Shown: piece after piece, positions 37,958 through 45,585 of the stretch
Layout of the letters: every line of letters begins with the position of its first letter
How positions within the stretch are numbered: the first letter of the stretch is position 1
NCBI GenBank assembly: GCA_019356535.1
Contig: CP037918.1
Span: 1,892,315-1,956,314, forward strand
Direction: 5' to 3'
Length of the DNA stretch: 64,000 nt
Origin: Chromatiaceae bacterium
Lineage (GTDB): Bacteria > Pseudomonadota > Gammaproteobacteria > Chromatiales > Chromatiaceae
Translations under genes and position numbers: made by a program
The notes under the pieces: generated by a model
Databases searched by the model: none
The model's input: only the letters and a program-made list of their open reading frames with translations
Told to the model about the DNA's origin: nothing

Positions 37958-38619
37958 GCGGAAACGAGCGACTGCGCCTGGTGGTGCTGATCTCGGGCAG
38001 CGGCAGCAACCTGCAGGCCATCATCGACGCCTGCGCTCGCGGCGCCATCGAAGGCGAGGTGGTCGCCGTGATCAGCAACCGACCCGATGCCTACGGGTTG
38101 GAGCGCGCGCGCCGCGCCGGCATCCCCGCCGAGGTGCTGGACCACACCGGCTTTGCCGACCGCGAGGCCTTTGATCGCGCGCTGATCGAGCGCATCGACA
38201 CTCACCGGCCCGACCTGGTGGTACTGGCCGGCTTCATGCGCATCCTCACCCCGGCCTTCGTGCAGCACTACAGCGGACGCCTGCTCAACATCCACCCCTC
38301 GCTGCTGCCCGACTTCCAGGGCCTGCACACCCACCGCCGCGCGCTGGAGGCCGGACGCACGGTACACGGTGCCAGCGTGCACTTCGTGACCGAAGAACTG
38401 GATGGCGGGCCGGTGATCCTGCAGGCCGAGGTGCCGGTACTGCCCGGCGACGACGAGCAGACCCTGGCCGCGCGCGTGCTCGAGCAGGAACACCGTATCT
38501 ACCCGACGGTGATCCAGTGGTTCGCGCAAGGAAGGCTGCGCCTGGACCCGACGCATGGCGTGCTGCTCGACGGCGACCGCCTGGAACAGCCGGTGCGCTG
38601 GCCGGCCGCTCAGTCCTGA
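37954..38619 (+). CDS. purN: Phosphoribosylglycinamide formyltransferase PurN
   Basis: PurN transfers a formyl group from 10-formyl-THF to GAR. The 221-residue protein shows the phosphate loop SGSGSNLQA (about 14-22), the catalytic N-H-D set in [18 protein letters not shown] (about 107-124), and [11 protein letters not shown]. It is coupled to purM. Its end overlaps the convergent dcd gene by 10 bases. Confidence 0.97.
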   Translation: MSGNERLRLVVLISGSGSNLQAIIDACARGAIEGEVVAVISNRPDAYGLERARRAGIPAEVLDHTGFADREAFDRALIERIDTHRPDLVVLAGFMRILTPAFVQHYSGRLLNIHPSLLPDFQGLHTHRRALEAGRTVHGASVHFVTEELDGGPVILQAEVPVLPGDDEQTLAARVLEQEHRIYPTVIQWFAQGRLRLDPTHGVLLDGDRLEQPVRWPAAQS

Positions 38620-39191
38620 CTGATACGGCTGGCGACCGGCCCCGACTGATCGCGGTACTTGGCGTCCTTGCGCTTGGTATACGGCCGCTCGGCCGGCCCG
38701 CTCAGGGTCTCGAAGCTCATGGCGCCGATCGCCATGCCGGGACGCAACGCCAGCGGCAGCTTGCCGGAATTGAAGAACTCCAGCACGATGTTGCCGCTCC
38801 AGCCCGGGTCGATGCGGTGCGCGGTCACGTGCACCATCAGCCCCAGGCGCGCCAAGCTGGAGCGTCCATCCAGCCAGCCCACCAGGTCATCGGGCAGGGT
38901 GATCGACTCCAGGGTGATGCCCAGCGCCAGCTCCCCCGGGTGCAGCACGAAACGCCCACCCTCGCCCACCACGATCTCGTCACTCATCACACGCTCGACC
39001 GCGGCATTCACTTCCTCGCGCGAACCGGAGAGATCGATGTAGGGCGTCTGGTGCGAACTGAACACCCGGAAACGGTCACCCAGGCGCAGATCCACGCTCA
39101 CGCCGTTGATGCGGCTGTCGTCAGGACGAGGATCGAGCCGGATGCGTCCCGCATCCAGCGCAGCGATGATGTCGCGATCGCAGAGTCTCAT
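38610..39191 (-). CDS. dcd: dCTP deaminase
   Basis: Dcd converts dCTP to dUTP for thymidylate synthesis. The 193-residue protein equals the enteric length. It begins MRLCDRDI and contains [13 protein letters not shown], the substrate-binding [10 protein letters not shown] (about 110) and WSGNIVLEF with the catalytic Glu (about 138). ATG at 39191 is the family start; an upstream in-frame TTG is unnecessary. Confidence 0.96.
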   Translation of the reverse strand: MRLCDRDIIAALDAGRIRLDPRPDDSRINGVSVDLRLGDRFRVFSSHQTPYIDLSGSREEVNAAVERVMSDEIVVGEGGRFVLHPGELALGITLESITLPDDLVGWLDGRSSLARLGLMVHVTAHRIDPGWSGNIVLEFFNSGKLPLALRPGMAIGAMSFETLSGPAERPYTKRKDAKYRDQSGPVASRISQD

Positions 39192-39407
39192 GGCCTGTTG
39201 CAAACCCGAAAAACAGGCGCGCAGTCTAGCATGCCCGCCCCACTCCTTCTGGCCTTCCCCCTAAAGTCACCCTGCCCGATGCCGTTACGGAAGGCAGTTC
39301 CGGTCCATGGCGGGGCTTTCCCCCGGACAAACCTTTGCTTAGGATGCGAAGCCCGTTCCCGCCCGATGGGCCAACTGAAGACTCACCAAATGAACAAGGG
39401 AAACACC

Positions 39408-40928
39408 ATGAAGCCTTACGCTACAGAGCCCCCTACCCTCGATACCCCCCGGCCAGGGCGCCGCTGGTACCTGTTCTGGGCCCTGCTCCCGGCCCTGTTC
39501 CCCGGCCTGGCCCTCGCCTCGGGCGGCGGTTCAGAGCTGAACTTCACCACCCACTGGGCCGGGTATCTCTCGGTGGGCATCTTCATAGTGGCCTACGCCC
39601 TGGTGATCGGCGAGGAATCACTGCACCTGCGCAAGTCCAAGCCGGTGATCGTCGCCGCCGGCATCATCTGGACTCTGGTGGCCATCGTGTTTTCCCAGGC
39701 CGGCGACCCCCATACCGCCGAGGAGGCGGTGCGCCACAACCTGCTGGAGTTCGCCGAGCTGTTCCTGTTCCTGCTGGCGGCCATGACCTACATCAACACG
39801 ATGGAGGAACGCGGGGTCTTCGACACCCTGCGCATCTGGCTGATCTCGCGGGGGTTTTCCTTGCGCACCATCTATTGGCTGACCGGCCTGCTGGCGTTCT
39901 TCATCTCGCCGGTGGCCGACAACCTGACCACCGCCCTGCTGATGGCCACCGTGGCCATGGCCGTGGGCGGCAGCAATCACCGCTTCGTGGTGGTGGCCTG
40001 CATCAACATCGTGGTCGCCGCCAACGCCGGCGGTGCCTTCTCGCCCTTTGGTGACATCACCACCCTGATGGTCTGGCAGAAGGGCATGGTCGCCTTCCAG
40101 GAATTCTTCGCCCTGTTCATCCCTTCGGTGGTGAACTGGCTGGTGCCCGCGGCCATCATGTCGATGGTGGTCTCCAAGGAACAGCCCGAGCCGGTGCAGG
40201 CCGGCGAGGCCCCGCTCAAGCACGGTGCCTGGGTGGTGGTCGGCCTGTTCGTGCTGACCATCGTCATGGCCGTCTCGGCCCACAACTTCCTGCACCTGCC
40301 GCCGGTGCTGGGCATGATGACCGGCCTGGGCTTCCTCAAGTTCTACGGCTACTACCTGAAGCGCCGCGGCTCGCGCGTCGAGGAACGTGAACAGCTGGGC
40401 GAACAGGGCCTGGGCATCGAAGGCCAGCCCGAGGCAGCCACCGCGCACGACCGTGGCGACGCGCATTTCAACATCTTCCGCGCCATGGAACGCGCCGAGT
40501 GGGACACCCTGATGTTCTTCTACGGCATCATCCTGTGCGTCGGCGGCCTGGGCACCCTGGGTTACCTCGCGCTGGTCTCCGAACTGATGTACACCGACCT
40601 GGGTGCGACCACCGCCAACATCCTGGTCGGCGTGCTCTCGGCCATCGTGGACAACATCCCGGTGATGTTCGCCGTGCTGGCCATGGAGCCGGAGATGTCG
40701 CACGGCCAGTGGCTGCTGGTCACCCTCACCGCCGGCGTGGGCGGCTCCCTGCTGTCCATCGGCTCCGCCGCCGGCGTGGCCGTCATGGGCCAGGCCCGCG
40801 GCATCTACACCTTCTTCGCCCACATGAAATGGACCTGGGCCATCGCCCTGGGCTACATCGCCAGTATCTGGGTGCACTTCGTGCTCAACGAGCACCTGTT
40901 CCACGTGGCGGGACCGGCGATGGGTTGA
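39408..40928 (+). CDS. nhaD: Na+/H+ antiporter NhaD
   Basis: NhaD exports Na+ (or Li+) in exchange for protons and is typical of marine, halophilic or alkaliphilic bacteria. The 506-residue protein has a leader-like N-terminal helix and about a dozen membrane helices. Conserved stretches include NLLEFAELFLFLLAAMTY, FISPVADNLTTALLM, NAGGAFSPFGDITTLMVW and the C-terminal IVDNIPVMFAVLAM with TLTAGVGGSLLSIGSAAG. The ATG at 39408 has AAGGGA six bases upstream; an in-frame ATG at 39390 lacks this. A GGGCTT/AAGCCC stem (39313-39354) in the 216-bp leader is of unknown meaning. A strong terminator follows. Confidence 0.95.
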   Translation: MKPYATEPPTLDTPRPGRRWYLFWALLPALFPGLALASGGGSELNFTTHWAGYLSVGIFIVAYALVIGEESLHLRKSKPVIVAAGIIWTLVAIVFSQAGDPHTAEEAVRHNLLEFAELFLFLLAAMTYINTMEERGVFDTLRIWLISRGFSLRTIYWLTGLLAFFISPVADNLTTALLMATVAMAVGGSNHRFVVVACINIVVAANAGGAFSPFGDITTLMVWQKGMVAFQEFFALFIPSVVNWLVPAAIMSMVVSKEQPEPVQAGEAPLKHGAWVVVGLFVLTIVMAVSAHNFLHLPPVLGMMTGLGFLKFYGYYLKRRGSRVEEREQLGEQGLGIEGQPEAATAHDRGDAHFNIFRAMERAEWDTLMFFYGIILCVGGLGTLGYLALVSELMYTDLGATTANILVGVLSAIVDNIPVMFAVLAMEPEMSHGQWLLVTLTAGVGGSLLSIGSAAGVAVMGQARGIYTFFAHMKWTWAIALGYIASIWVHFVLNEHLFHVAGPAMG

Positions 40929-40952
40929 CCGGGAAATCCCTCCCCTCGTGAC

Positions 40953-40995
40953 GGGGGCCAGGGCAGCGTCTGGCAACTGCTGCTCTGGCCCCTTT
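40953..40995 (+). terminator. Intrinsic terminator after nhaD
   Basis: GGGGCCAGGGCAGC pairs with GCTGCTCTGGCCCC (one G-U) around an 11- to 12-base loop, followed by TTTCTCGTT, 25 bases after the nhaD stop. Confidence 0.85.
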
Positions 40996-41024
40996 CTCGT
41001 TGCCAACCGTCCCTTTCGTTCAGT

Positions 41025-41336
41025 TCACGCCAGTACAAACCGCACCAGAAAGACACTCCACATGCCGATCAGCGCCAGCACACCGACCATGAAGGCCCGC
41101 ATGCGGTGCCGGACCTTGCTGTAGGGTGGTGTGAAAATAGCTGTGCACATACCTGGACAAAACGAAAACCCAAGCGAGGACGATCTGAAAGCTGTCAACG
41201 TGCCTCGTGACCAGCAACAGAATCGACACCGCGTAAAACAGGATGGGCAGGGGCAGCAGGTTGTCATCATTGTGACTCACCTTGGCCAGGCACTCCGGCA
41301 CCTTGCCACCCCTGTTCAGCTCATGATTCTATAGGT
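41025..41336 (-). pseudogene. MAPEG family gene, 5'-truncated and frameshifted
   Basis: Two overlapping minus-strand frames join into one MAPEG-type membrane protein. The upstream frame gives GGKVPECLAKVSHNDDNL, PILFYAVSILLLVTRHVDSF and SRYVHSYFHTT. The downstream frame continues YSKVRHRMRAFMVGVLALI to a stop at 41025. One extra C in the CCC run at about 41124-41126 separates the frames. The roughly 40 N-terminal residues usual for the family are missing; an in-frame TAG lies just upstream, close to the attC boundary of the adjacent cassette. It could be genuine decay, or a one-base sequencing error plus truncation. Confidence 0.75.
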
Positions 41337-41424
41337 TTATAACGCTTAGCATCAGCCGCCTGATGCCGCAGAGCGACAATTAGGAGCGACGCGGTATTAG
41401 GTCGGCTGAATGCTCTTGTTAGCC
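41337..41424 (-). other. Integron attC recombination site
   Basis: Read on the minus strand, the 88-bp site begins with GGCTAAC (41418-41424) and ends with GTTATAA (41337-41343). The inner arms AGCATTCAGCCGACC and GGCGGCTGATGCT are inverted repeats that differ by two unpaired bases on one arm, the extrahelical bases typical of attC. GGCTAAC is the exact complement of GTTAGCC at the other end of the cassette (42377-42383), as required for a cassette that circularised and re-inserted. Confidence 0.85.
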
Positions 41425-42382
41425 ATCATGTTATGAATGGACCGCGATCCACCAATCTTCCAACTCATCAGTACGATCGTGCGTGGTCTCCAAGCCTGCC
41501 AATTCCATTTCTTCAACGTCGTTGAATTCCAAACCACATTCTTCGCATACAAAATAGTCACAGTGAAAAAACAAAGATGCATCAGCACCACTTCCATCCT
41601 GCTCAGTATATCCATCAACCCAAGCGTCAGAACCGCACACAGGGCATTGCATCACCATTGATTCCCATTTGTCGTCAGGAGATAATATATACGAATCCAA
41701 GTGACCGATCTTTTTTGATTTAGCCTTTGCATCCTCAATAGCCCTTTCTACTCTCTTTATCCTATCTTCTTTATATTTTTCGATAAATCTGGTTGTATTC
41801 TGATCCAAATGCAACCAGAAGCAGTCAAGAGCATTCTGATCATTAATAAAAGCGAATATATTCACGGCAATATATGCAATTCGCTCTAAGTCATAGCGCT
41901 GGAAGCTCGGCAACGCTCCATGCACACTTATATTTCTAACTCCGGAAACCAATGACAAATATGGCTTGAACTCTTGGCGCTTTTCAGGGAAGAACTGGTA
42001 AAAAAGAGAAACAGCATGATTGAATTCAATGGCATTAAAGGTGAATGATTTTAACTCATTAGAAAATTGACGTGGATTAAACCCCTGCGGCAGAGAATCT
42101 GGATAGGTTAACAGCAACTGAGCCTCAACTGGTATATTTGAGTAAAGGTGTCTAAACGCCTTTTTTGCAATTACAGCCTTCAATAGCAATTCCACCGCTA
42201 TAGAAAGCACTCCAACAGCGGGCTGAAACTCCAAATATGATTGACTCCGAAGCTTGTGAAATAACTCTATTCCATTATTAAAGTATGCTCTCGCACTACT
42301 CGCGAGAGATCTTGAAATCTCCTTATTAAGCTCCTCAACAAACTCCTTAATTCCGCTCATTAGCTTCTTCTTTGATGGCTAA
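41343..42382 (-). mobile_element. Single integron gene cassette (1,040 bp)
   Basis: The cassette starts on the minus strand at the T of G^TTAGCC (42383/42382), has its one gene starting 22 bases later, and ends at the G of the attC terminal core (41343). Its base composition is clearly richer in A and T than the flanking genes. No integrase gene and no second attC are visible in the window, so it is either a remnant of a cassette array or an insertion at a secondary site. It is oriented the same way as the MAPEG remnant downstream. Confidence 0.82.
41431..42360 (-). CDS. HEPN-motif protein with C-terminal zinc ribbon (cassette gene)
   Basis: A 309-residue protein, not recognised as a named family. 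The N-terminal two thirds are helical. AVGVLSIAVELLLKAVIAKK (about 48-67) and SGVRNISVHGALP (about 139-151) are arranged as in HEPN domains, and R142-N143-x3-H147 matches the R-N-x3-H catalytic motif of HEPN ribonucleases. A charged coiled segment (about 193-220) leads to a zinc ribbon with C239-x2-C242 and C272-x2-C275. HEPN proteins are frequent RNase toxins and defence effectors. No antitoxin (MNT or other) partner is present in the cassette. Codon use and AT content differ strongly from the neighbours, consistent with recent acquisition. Confidence 0.8.
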   Translation of the reverse strand: MSGIKEFVEELNKEISRSLASSARAYFNNGIELFHKLRSQSYLEFQPAVGVLSIAVELLLKAVIAKKAFRHLYSNIPVEAQLLLTYPDSLPQGFNPRQFSNELKSFTFNAIEFNHAVSLFYQFFPEKRQEFKPYLSLVSGVRNISVHGALPSFQRYDLERIAYIAVNIFAFINDQNALDCFWLHLDQNTTRFIEKYKEDRIKRVERAIEDAKAKSKKIGHLDSYILSPDDKWESMVMQCPVCGSDAWVDGYTEQDGSGADASLFFHCDYFVCEECGLEFNDVEEMELAGLETTHDRTDELEDWWIAVHS

Positions 42383-42390
42383 CAGTTGAT

Positions 42391-42440
42391 TATGTGGCTG
42401 ACACGAATATCGTGATATGTGGACGACACGAATATTGCGA
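42391..42440. repeat. Two tandem copies of a 25-bp repeat
   Basis: Units 42391-42415 and 42416-42440 match at 21 of 25 positions; each contains TATGTGG and GACACGAATAT. They start seven bases outside the cassette recombination point. Iterated sequences of this kind occur at integron attI sites and at the ends of some insertion sequences (for example the IS21 group); the sequence does not decide which. Confidence 0.6.
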
Positions 42441-42767
42441 TATACCGCCATTCATTCTGCAATCGCTCCCGTACTGACATACGATCAGCCGGCAGCACGC
42501 CCTGCTGCACGGCAAGGGGCGCGGCGTTGTACGTTCGATGAGAGAAGGAAGGTGGATGACTGGCCTGGATCGGTCAGGGGGAAGGCAATACGGGGAGTGG
42601 AAAACCTGACGATGAGCGCCGGGTCCGGGTTGCCCGAGGCAGGGTCTCTGGTTTGCGGCTCCGAGGGGACCGTAAGCGCTCCTTCCATGGCGACGCCTCC
42701 TTGTCGATTCCGAAGGAGTTTAGTTACTGGGCCTCGGCATGGCAAATCCATAGGGACAACAGGGTCT
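42441..42767. other. Gene-free stretch between cassette and amrS
   Basis: No convincing gene is seen. A 119-codon open frame (42417-42776, plus) and a 99-codon one (42485-42784, minus) exist but have no Shine-Dalgarno, no recognisable motif and a composition expected from GC-rich non-coding DNA. A 33-codon minus frame (42379-42480) runs through the tandem repeats and stops inside the cassette border. The region may be debris of an insertion sequence or of the original integron platform. Confidence 0.4.
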
Positions 42768-42852
42768 TCGGCCTGAAGGCCCACCGGGACATCGCTGTTT
42801 TCCGTAGGTTGCTGCCAACCGTCTCTCTGTCGGCCTGAAGGCCGACCTACGG
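42768..42852 (+). repeat. REP-like palindromes, copies 4 and 5
   Basis: A full copy, GTCGGCC-TGAA-GGCCGAC-CTAC, lies at 42829-42850. A degraded one (CGGCCTGAAGGCC) is at 42769-42781. Each is followed some 30 bases later by TTTCCGTAGG, so a unit of about 60 bp appears to be duplicated. Confidence 0.65.
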
Positions 42853-42997
42853 GGATATTGCCATTTCCGTAGGTCGCTGCTGTAAAGCCCCCTCCCAGCC
42901 TCCCCCATTTTATGGGGGAGGAGAAAGTGCCTTTTTCCAGCTTCCCCTTCGCGTCCTTTGCGCCCTTTGCAGTTGATTTTTCTCGCGCCGGCAGGGA

Positions 42998-44095
42998 TCA
43001 GCGGCTCACCCGCACCACCTGCCGCCTCGGCCCCCAGTCACCGGGGCGGGCTTCGAAGACACCGGCGATGGGGGTGCCGCAGTGGGCGCAGCGGCCTTCG
43101 GGGTCGAGGTGCCATGCGCCGAGCTGGTACCAGTCGCGTTCGATGACCAGGCCGCCGCAGTTCGGGCACCAGGTGCTCTGCCCCGCCTTGTCGTGCACAT
43201 TGCCGGTATAGGCGTAGTGCACGCCGTTGCGCAGAGCGATCTCGCGGGCGCGCAGCAGGGTCTCGGGCGGGGTCGGCGGGTAATCGAGCATCTTGTAGTC
43301 GGGGTGAAAGCCGGTGAAGTGCATGGGCACATCAGGCCCCAGGTGTTCGACCACCCAGCGGGTCATCTCGTCGATCTCTTCGGGGCTGTCATTCTCGCCG
43401 GGGATCAGCAAGGTGGTGAGTTCGAACCAGACCTCTGTCTGGTGCTTCAGGTACACCAGGGTGTCGAGCACCGGTTGCAGGTGGCCGCCGCAGATCTTGT
43501 GATAGAAGCGCTCGGTGAAGCCCTTGAGGTCCACATTGGCCGCGTCCATATGGGCAAAGAAATCTTCACGCGCGCCGGGCGAGACATAGCCGGCGGTGAC
43601 CGCCACGGTCTTGAGGCCGCGCTCGCGGCAGGCACGGGCCACATCGATAGCGTATTCGAGAAAGATCACCGGGTCATTGTAGGTGAAGGCCACGCTGCGG
43701 CAGCCGGTCTCTTCGGCCACCCGCGCGATGGCCTCGGGCGAGGCAGCGTCGGCCAGGGTGTCCATCTCGCGCGACTTGCTCATGTCCCAGTTCTGGCAGA
43801 ACTTGCAAGCCAGGTTGCAACCGGCGGTGCCGAAGGAGAACACCGGCGTGCCGGGCAGAAAGTGGTTGAGCGGCTTCTTCTCGATGGGGTCGATCACGAA
43901 ACCGCTGGACCGACCATGGGTGGTGAGCACCACCTGCCCGCCGAGGCAGCCGCGCACGAAACACAGGCCGCGCTGACCCTCGTGCAGCTTGCACTCGCGC
44001 GGGCAGACATCGCACTGCACCCGCCCGTCGTCCAGCCGGTGCCAGTAGCGGGTGGGCACCACCGAGGCGGCGCTTTCGATCGGGAGGTCGCTCAT
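42998..44095 (-). CDS. amrS: AmmeMemoRadiSam system radical SAM enzyme
   Basis: The 365-residue protein has the radical SAM motif C-x3-C-x2-C in GTAGCNLACKFCQNWD (about residues 90-105), an N-terminal cysteine motif CDVCPRECKLHEGQRGLC (about 28-45) and two C-terminal CxxC pairs (CPNC about 310, CAHC about 338) suggesting an extra metal site. It belongs to the AmrS family, co-occurring with Memo-like and AMMECR1-like proteins. The reaction is unknown. It is divergent from amrB and amrA, with 64 bases between starts. Confidence 0.92.
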   Translation of the reverse strand: MSDLPIESAASVVPTRYWHRLDDGRVQCDVCPRECKLHEGQRGLCFVRGCLGGQVVLTTHGRSSGFVIDPIEKKPLNHFLPGTPVFSFGTAGCNLACKFCQNWDMSKSREMDTLADAASPEAIARVAEETGCRSVAFTYNDPVIFLEYAIDVARACRERGLKTVAVTAGYVSPGAREDFFAHMDAANVDLKGFTERFYHKICGGHLQPVLDTLVYLKHQTEVWFELTTLLIPGENDSPEEIDEMTRWVVEHLGPDVPMHFTGFHPDYKMLDYPPTPPETLLRAREIALRNGVHYAYTGNVHDKAGQSTWCPNCGGLVIERDWYQLGAWHLDPEGRCAHCGTPIAGVFEARPGDWGPRRQVVRVSR

Positions 44096-44159
44096 GGTCG
44101 TTGAATCCTGGCGATGTGGTCCTATTGTTGTTTATGGACCTGTTCTGGAGGATTGCAAG

Positions 44160-44945
44160 GTGCGACAGATCCGGAAGCCCAATGTCGCCGGCCTGTTCTA
44201 CCCCGCCGAGCCCGAGCGGCTGATGCACACCCTGGACGAGATGCTGGGCAGCGCCCGGGTGCGGGTGGAAGCGCCGCCGAAGGCCGTGATCGCACCGCAC
44301 GCGGGCTATGTGTATTCAGGTCCGGTGGCGGCCAGCGCCTACGCCACGCTGCGTCCGCTCGCCGGTCGCATCGAGCGCGTGGTGGTGCTGGCGCCCTCGC
44401 ACCGGGTGCCCTTCCGCGGCATTGCCGCTCCCACCGCCGAGGCCTTCCGCACCCCGCTGGGCGACATCTCGGTGGACAGCGAGGCGATAGAGGCCGCCAC
44501 CCGGCTGCCCGGCGTGGGCTACCTGGACGAGGCCTTCGAGGGCGAGCACGCGCTCGAGGTGCAACTGCCCTTCCTGCAGAGGGTGCTGGGCGACTTCCGG
44601 CTGGTACCTTTCATCGTGGGTGATACCGCCCCCGAAACCGTGGCGGAGCTGCTGGATACCCTCTGGGGCGGTGACGAAACCCTGATCGTCATCAGCTCGG
44701 ACCTGAGCCACTATCACGACTATGCCACCGCGCGCCGCCTGGACGAGCGCACCACGGCACGCATCGAAGCGCTGGACCTGAACATCGGCCACGAGGATGC
44801 CTGTGGGAGTCACCCCATCCGTGGGCTGTTGCTGGCAGCGCGCGAACACGGGCTGCATGCCGAGACGCTGGACCTGCGCAATTCGGGGGATACCGCGGGC
44901 CCGAAGGATCGCGTGGTAGGGTACGGAGCCTATGTCTTCCACTGA
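44160..44945 (+). CDS. amrB: AmmeMemoRadiSam system protein B (Memo family)
   Basis: The 261-residue protein starts at GTG 44160, nine bases after GGAGG; an upstream open frame has no such signal. Memo signatures are RKPNVAGLFYP, AVIAPHAGYVYSGPVAASAY with metal-site His, EGEHALEVQLPFLQ, and VISSDLSHYHDY with further His ligands. Its stop overlaps the amrA start by 14 bases, indicating coupling. Function in bacteria is unknown; a metal-dependent redox or oxygenase chemistry is suspected for the family. Confidence 0.92.
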   Translation: MRQIRKPNVAGLFYPAEPERLMHTLDEMLGSARVRVEAPPKAVIAPHAGYVYSGPVAASAYATLRPLAGRIERVVVLAPSHRVPFRGIAAPTAEAFRTPLGDISVDSEAIEAATRLPGVGYLDEAFEGEHALEVQLPFLQRVLGDFRLVPFIVGDTAPETVAELLDTLWGGDETLIVISSDLSHYHDYATARRLDERTTARIEALDLNIGHEDACGSHPIRGLLLAAREHGLHAETLDLRNSGDTAGPKDRVVGYGAYVFH

Positions 44946-45585
44946 GTACGACCGCGAAGAACGCGCGCTGCTGTTCGAGGTGGCGCGCGCGGCCATCCAC
45001 GAAGGGCTGGCGCACGGACGGCCACTGCCGATCGATCCGGCCGAGTTCCCCGAGCACCTGCAACACGAACGCGCCTGTTTCGTGACCCTGAACCGGCATG
45101 GCCAGTTGCGTGGTTGCATCGGGCATCTCGAGCCGGTACAGCCACTGATCGCCGACGTCGCCGAAAACGCCTTTGCCGCCGCCTTTCGCGACCCGCGCTT
45201 CCCGCCCCTGCAAGCACCCGAAACCGAGGGGCTGGATCTGCACATATCGGTGCTCGGCGAGCCCGAGCCCATCGCCTTCGACGACGAAGACGACCTTTTG
45301 CGCCAGCTCCGCCCCGGTATCGACGGCTTGCTCCTCGAGGCGCCGGGCGGCCATCGTGGCACTTTCCTGCCCTCGGTATGGGAACAGCTGCCGGACCGCC
45401 GCGAGTTTTTCGCCCACCTCAAGCGGAAGGCCGGGCTGCCCGCCGACGACCGCGACCCGCGTCTGCGCGTCTGGCGCTACACCACCGAGTCCTTCGCCGC
45501 GCCCTTCCGGTCGAGCAGCCCGAGCACCGCCTCGGCGGCCAGCCGGTCGGTGTCGACACGCAGGGAGCGGTGGACCTCGCGGTAG
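44932..45585 (+). CDS. amrA: AmmeMemoRadiSam system protein A (AMMECR1 family), extended C-terminus
   Basis: The 217-residue product carries the AMMECR1 fold: ACFVTLNRHGQLRGCIGHLEP (about 47-67), AFRDPRFPPL, LHISVLGEPEPI, FLPSVWEQLPDRREFFAHLKRKAGL. The family normally ends soon after RVWRYTTESF (about 183). Here no stop follows, and some 33 more residues rich in Ser/Arg are read from DNA that is the 3' end of lpxB on the other strand. The two genes therefore overlap tail-to-tail by 109 bases. Either the original stop was lost or the tail is tolerated. Confidence 0.9.
   Translation: MSSTEYDREERALLFEVARAAIHEGLAHGRPLPIDPAEFPEHLQHERACFVTLNRHGQLRGCIGHLEPVQPLIADVAENAFAAAFRDPRFPPLQAPETEGLDLHISVLGEPEPIAFDDEDDLLRQLRPGIDGLLLEAPGGHRGTFLPSVWEQLPDRREFFAHLKRKAGLPADDRDPRLRVWRYTTESFAAPFRSSSPSTASAASRSVSTRRERWTSR

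Noticed and set aside
38517..39407. Upstream in-frame extension of nhaD
   Set aside because: The open frame passes through purN and dcd; the real start at 39408 has a Shine-Dalgarno and family N-terminus.
39618..41006. 462-codon minus-strand frame opposite nhaD
   Set aside because: Histidine/glycine-rich mirror of membrane-protein codons; no start signal and no motif.
42391..42440. CRISPR array
   Set aside because: Only two directly adjoining 25-bp units with no spacer between them; no cas genes in the window.
42417..42776. 119-codon protein gene
   Set aside because: No ribosome-binding site, no motif, and it overlaps tandem repeats and a REP-like unit.
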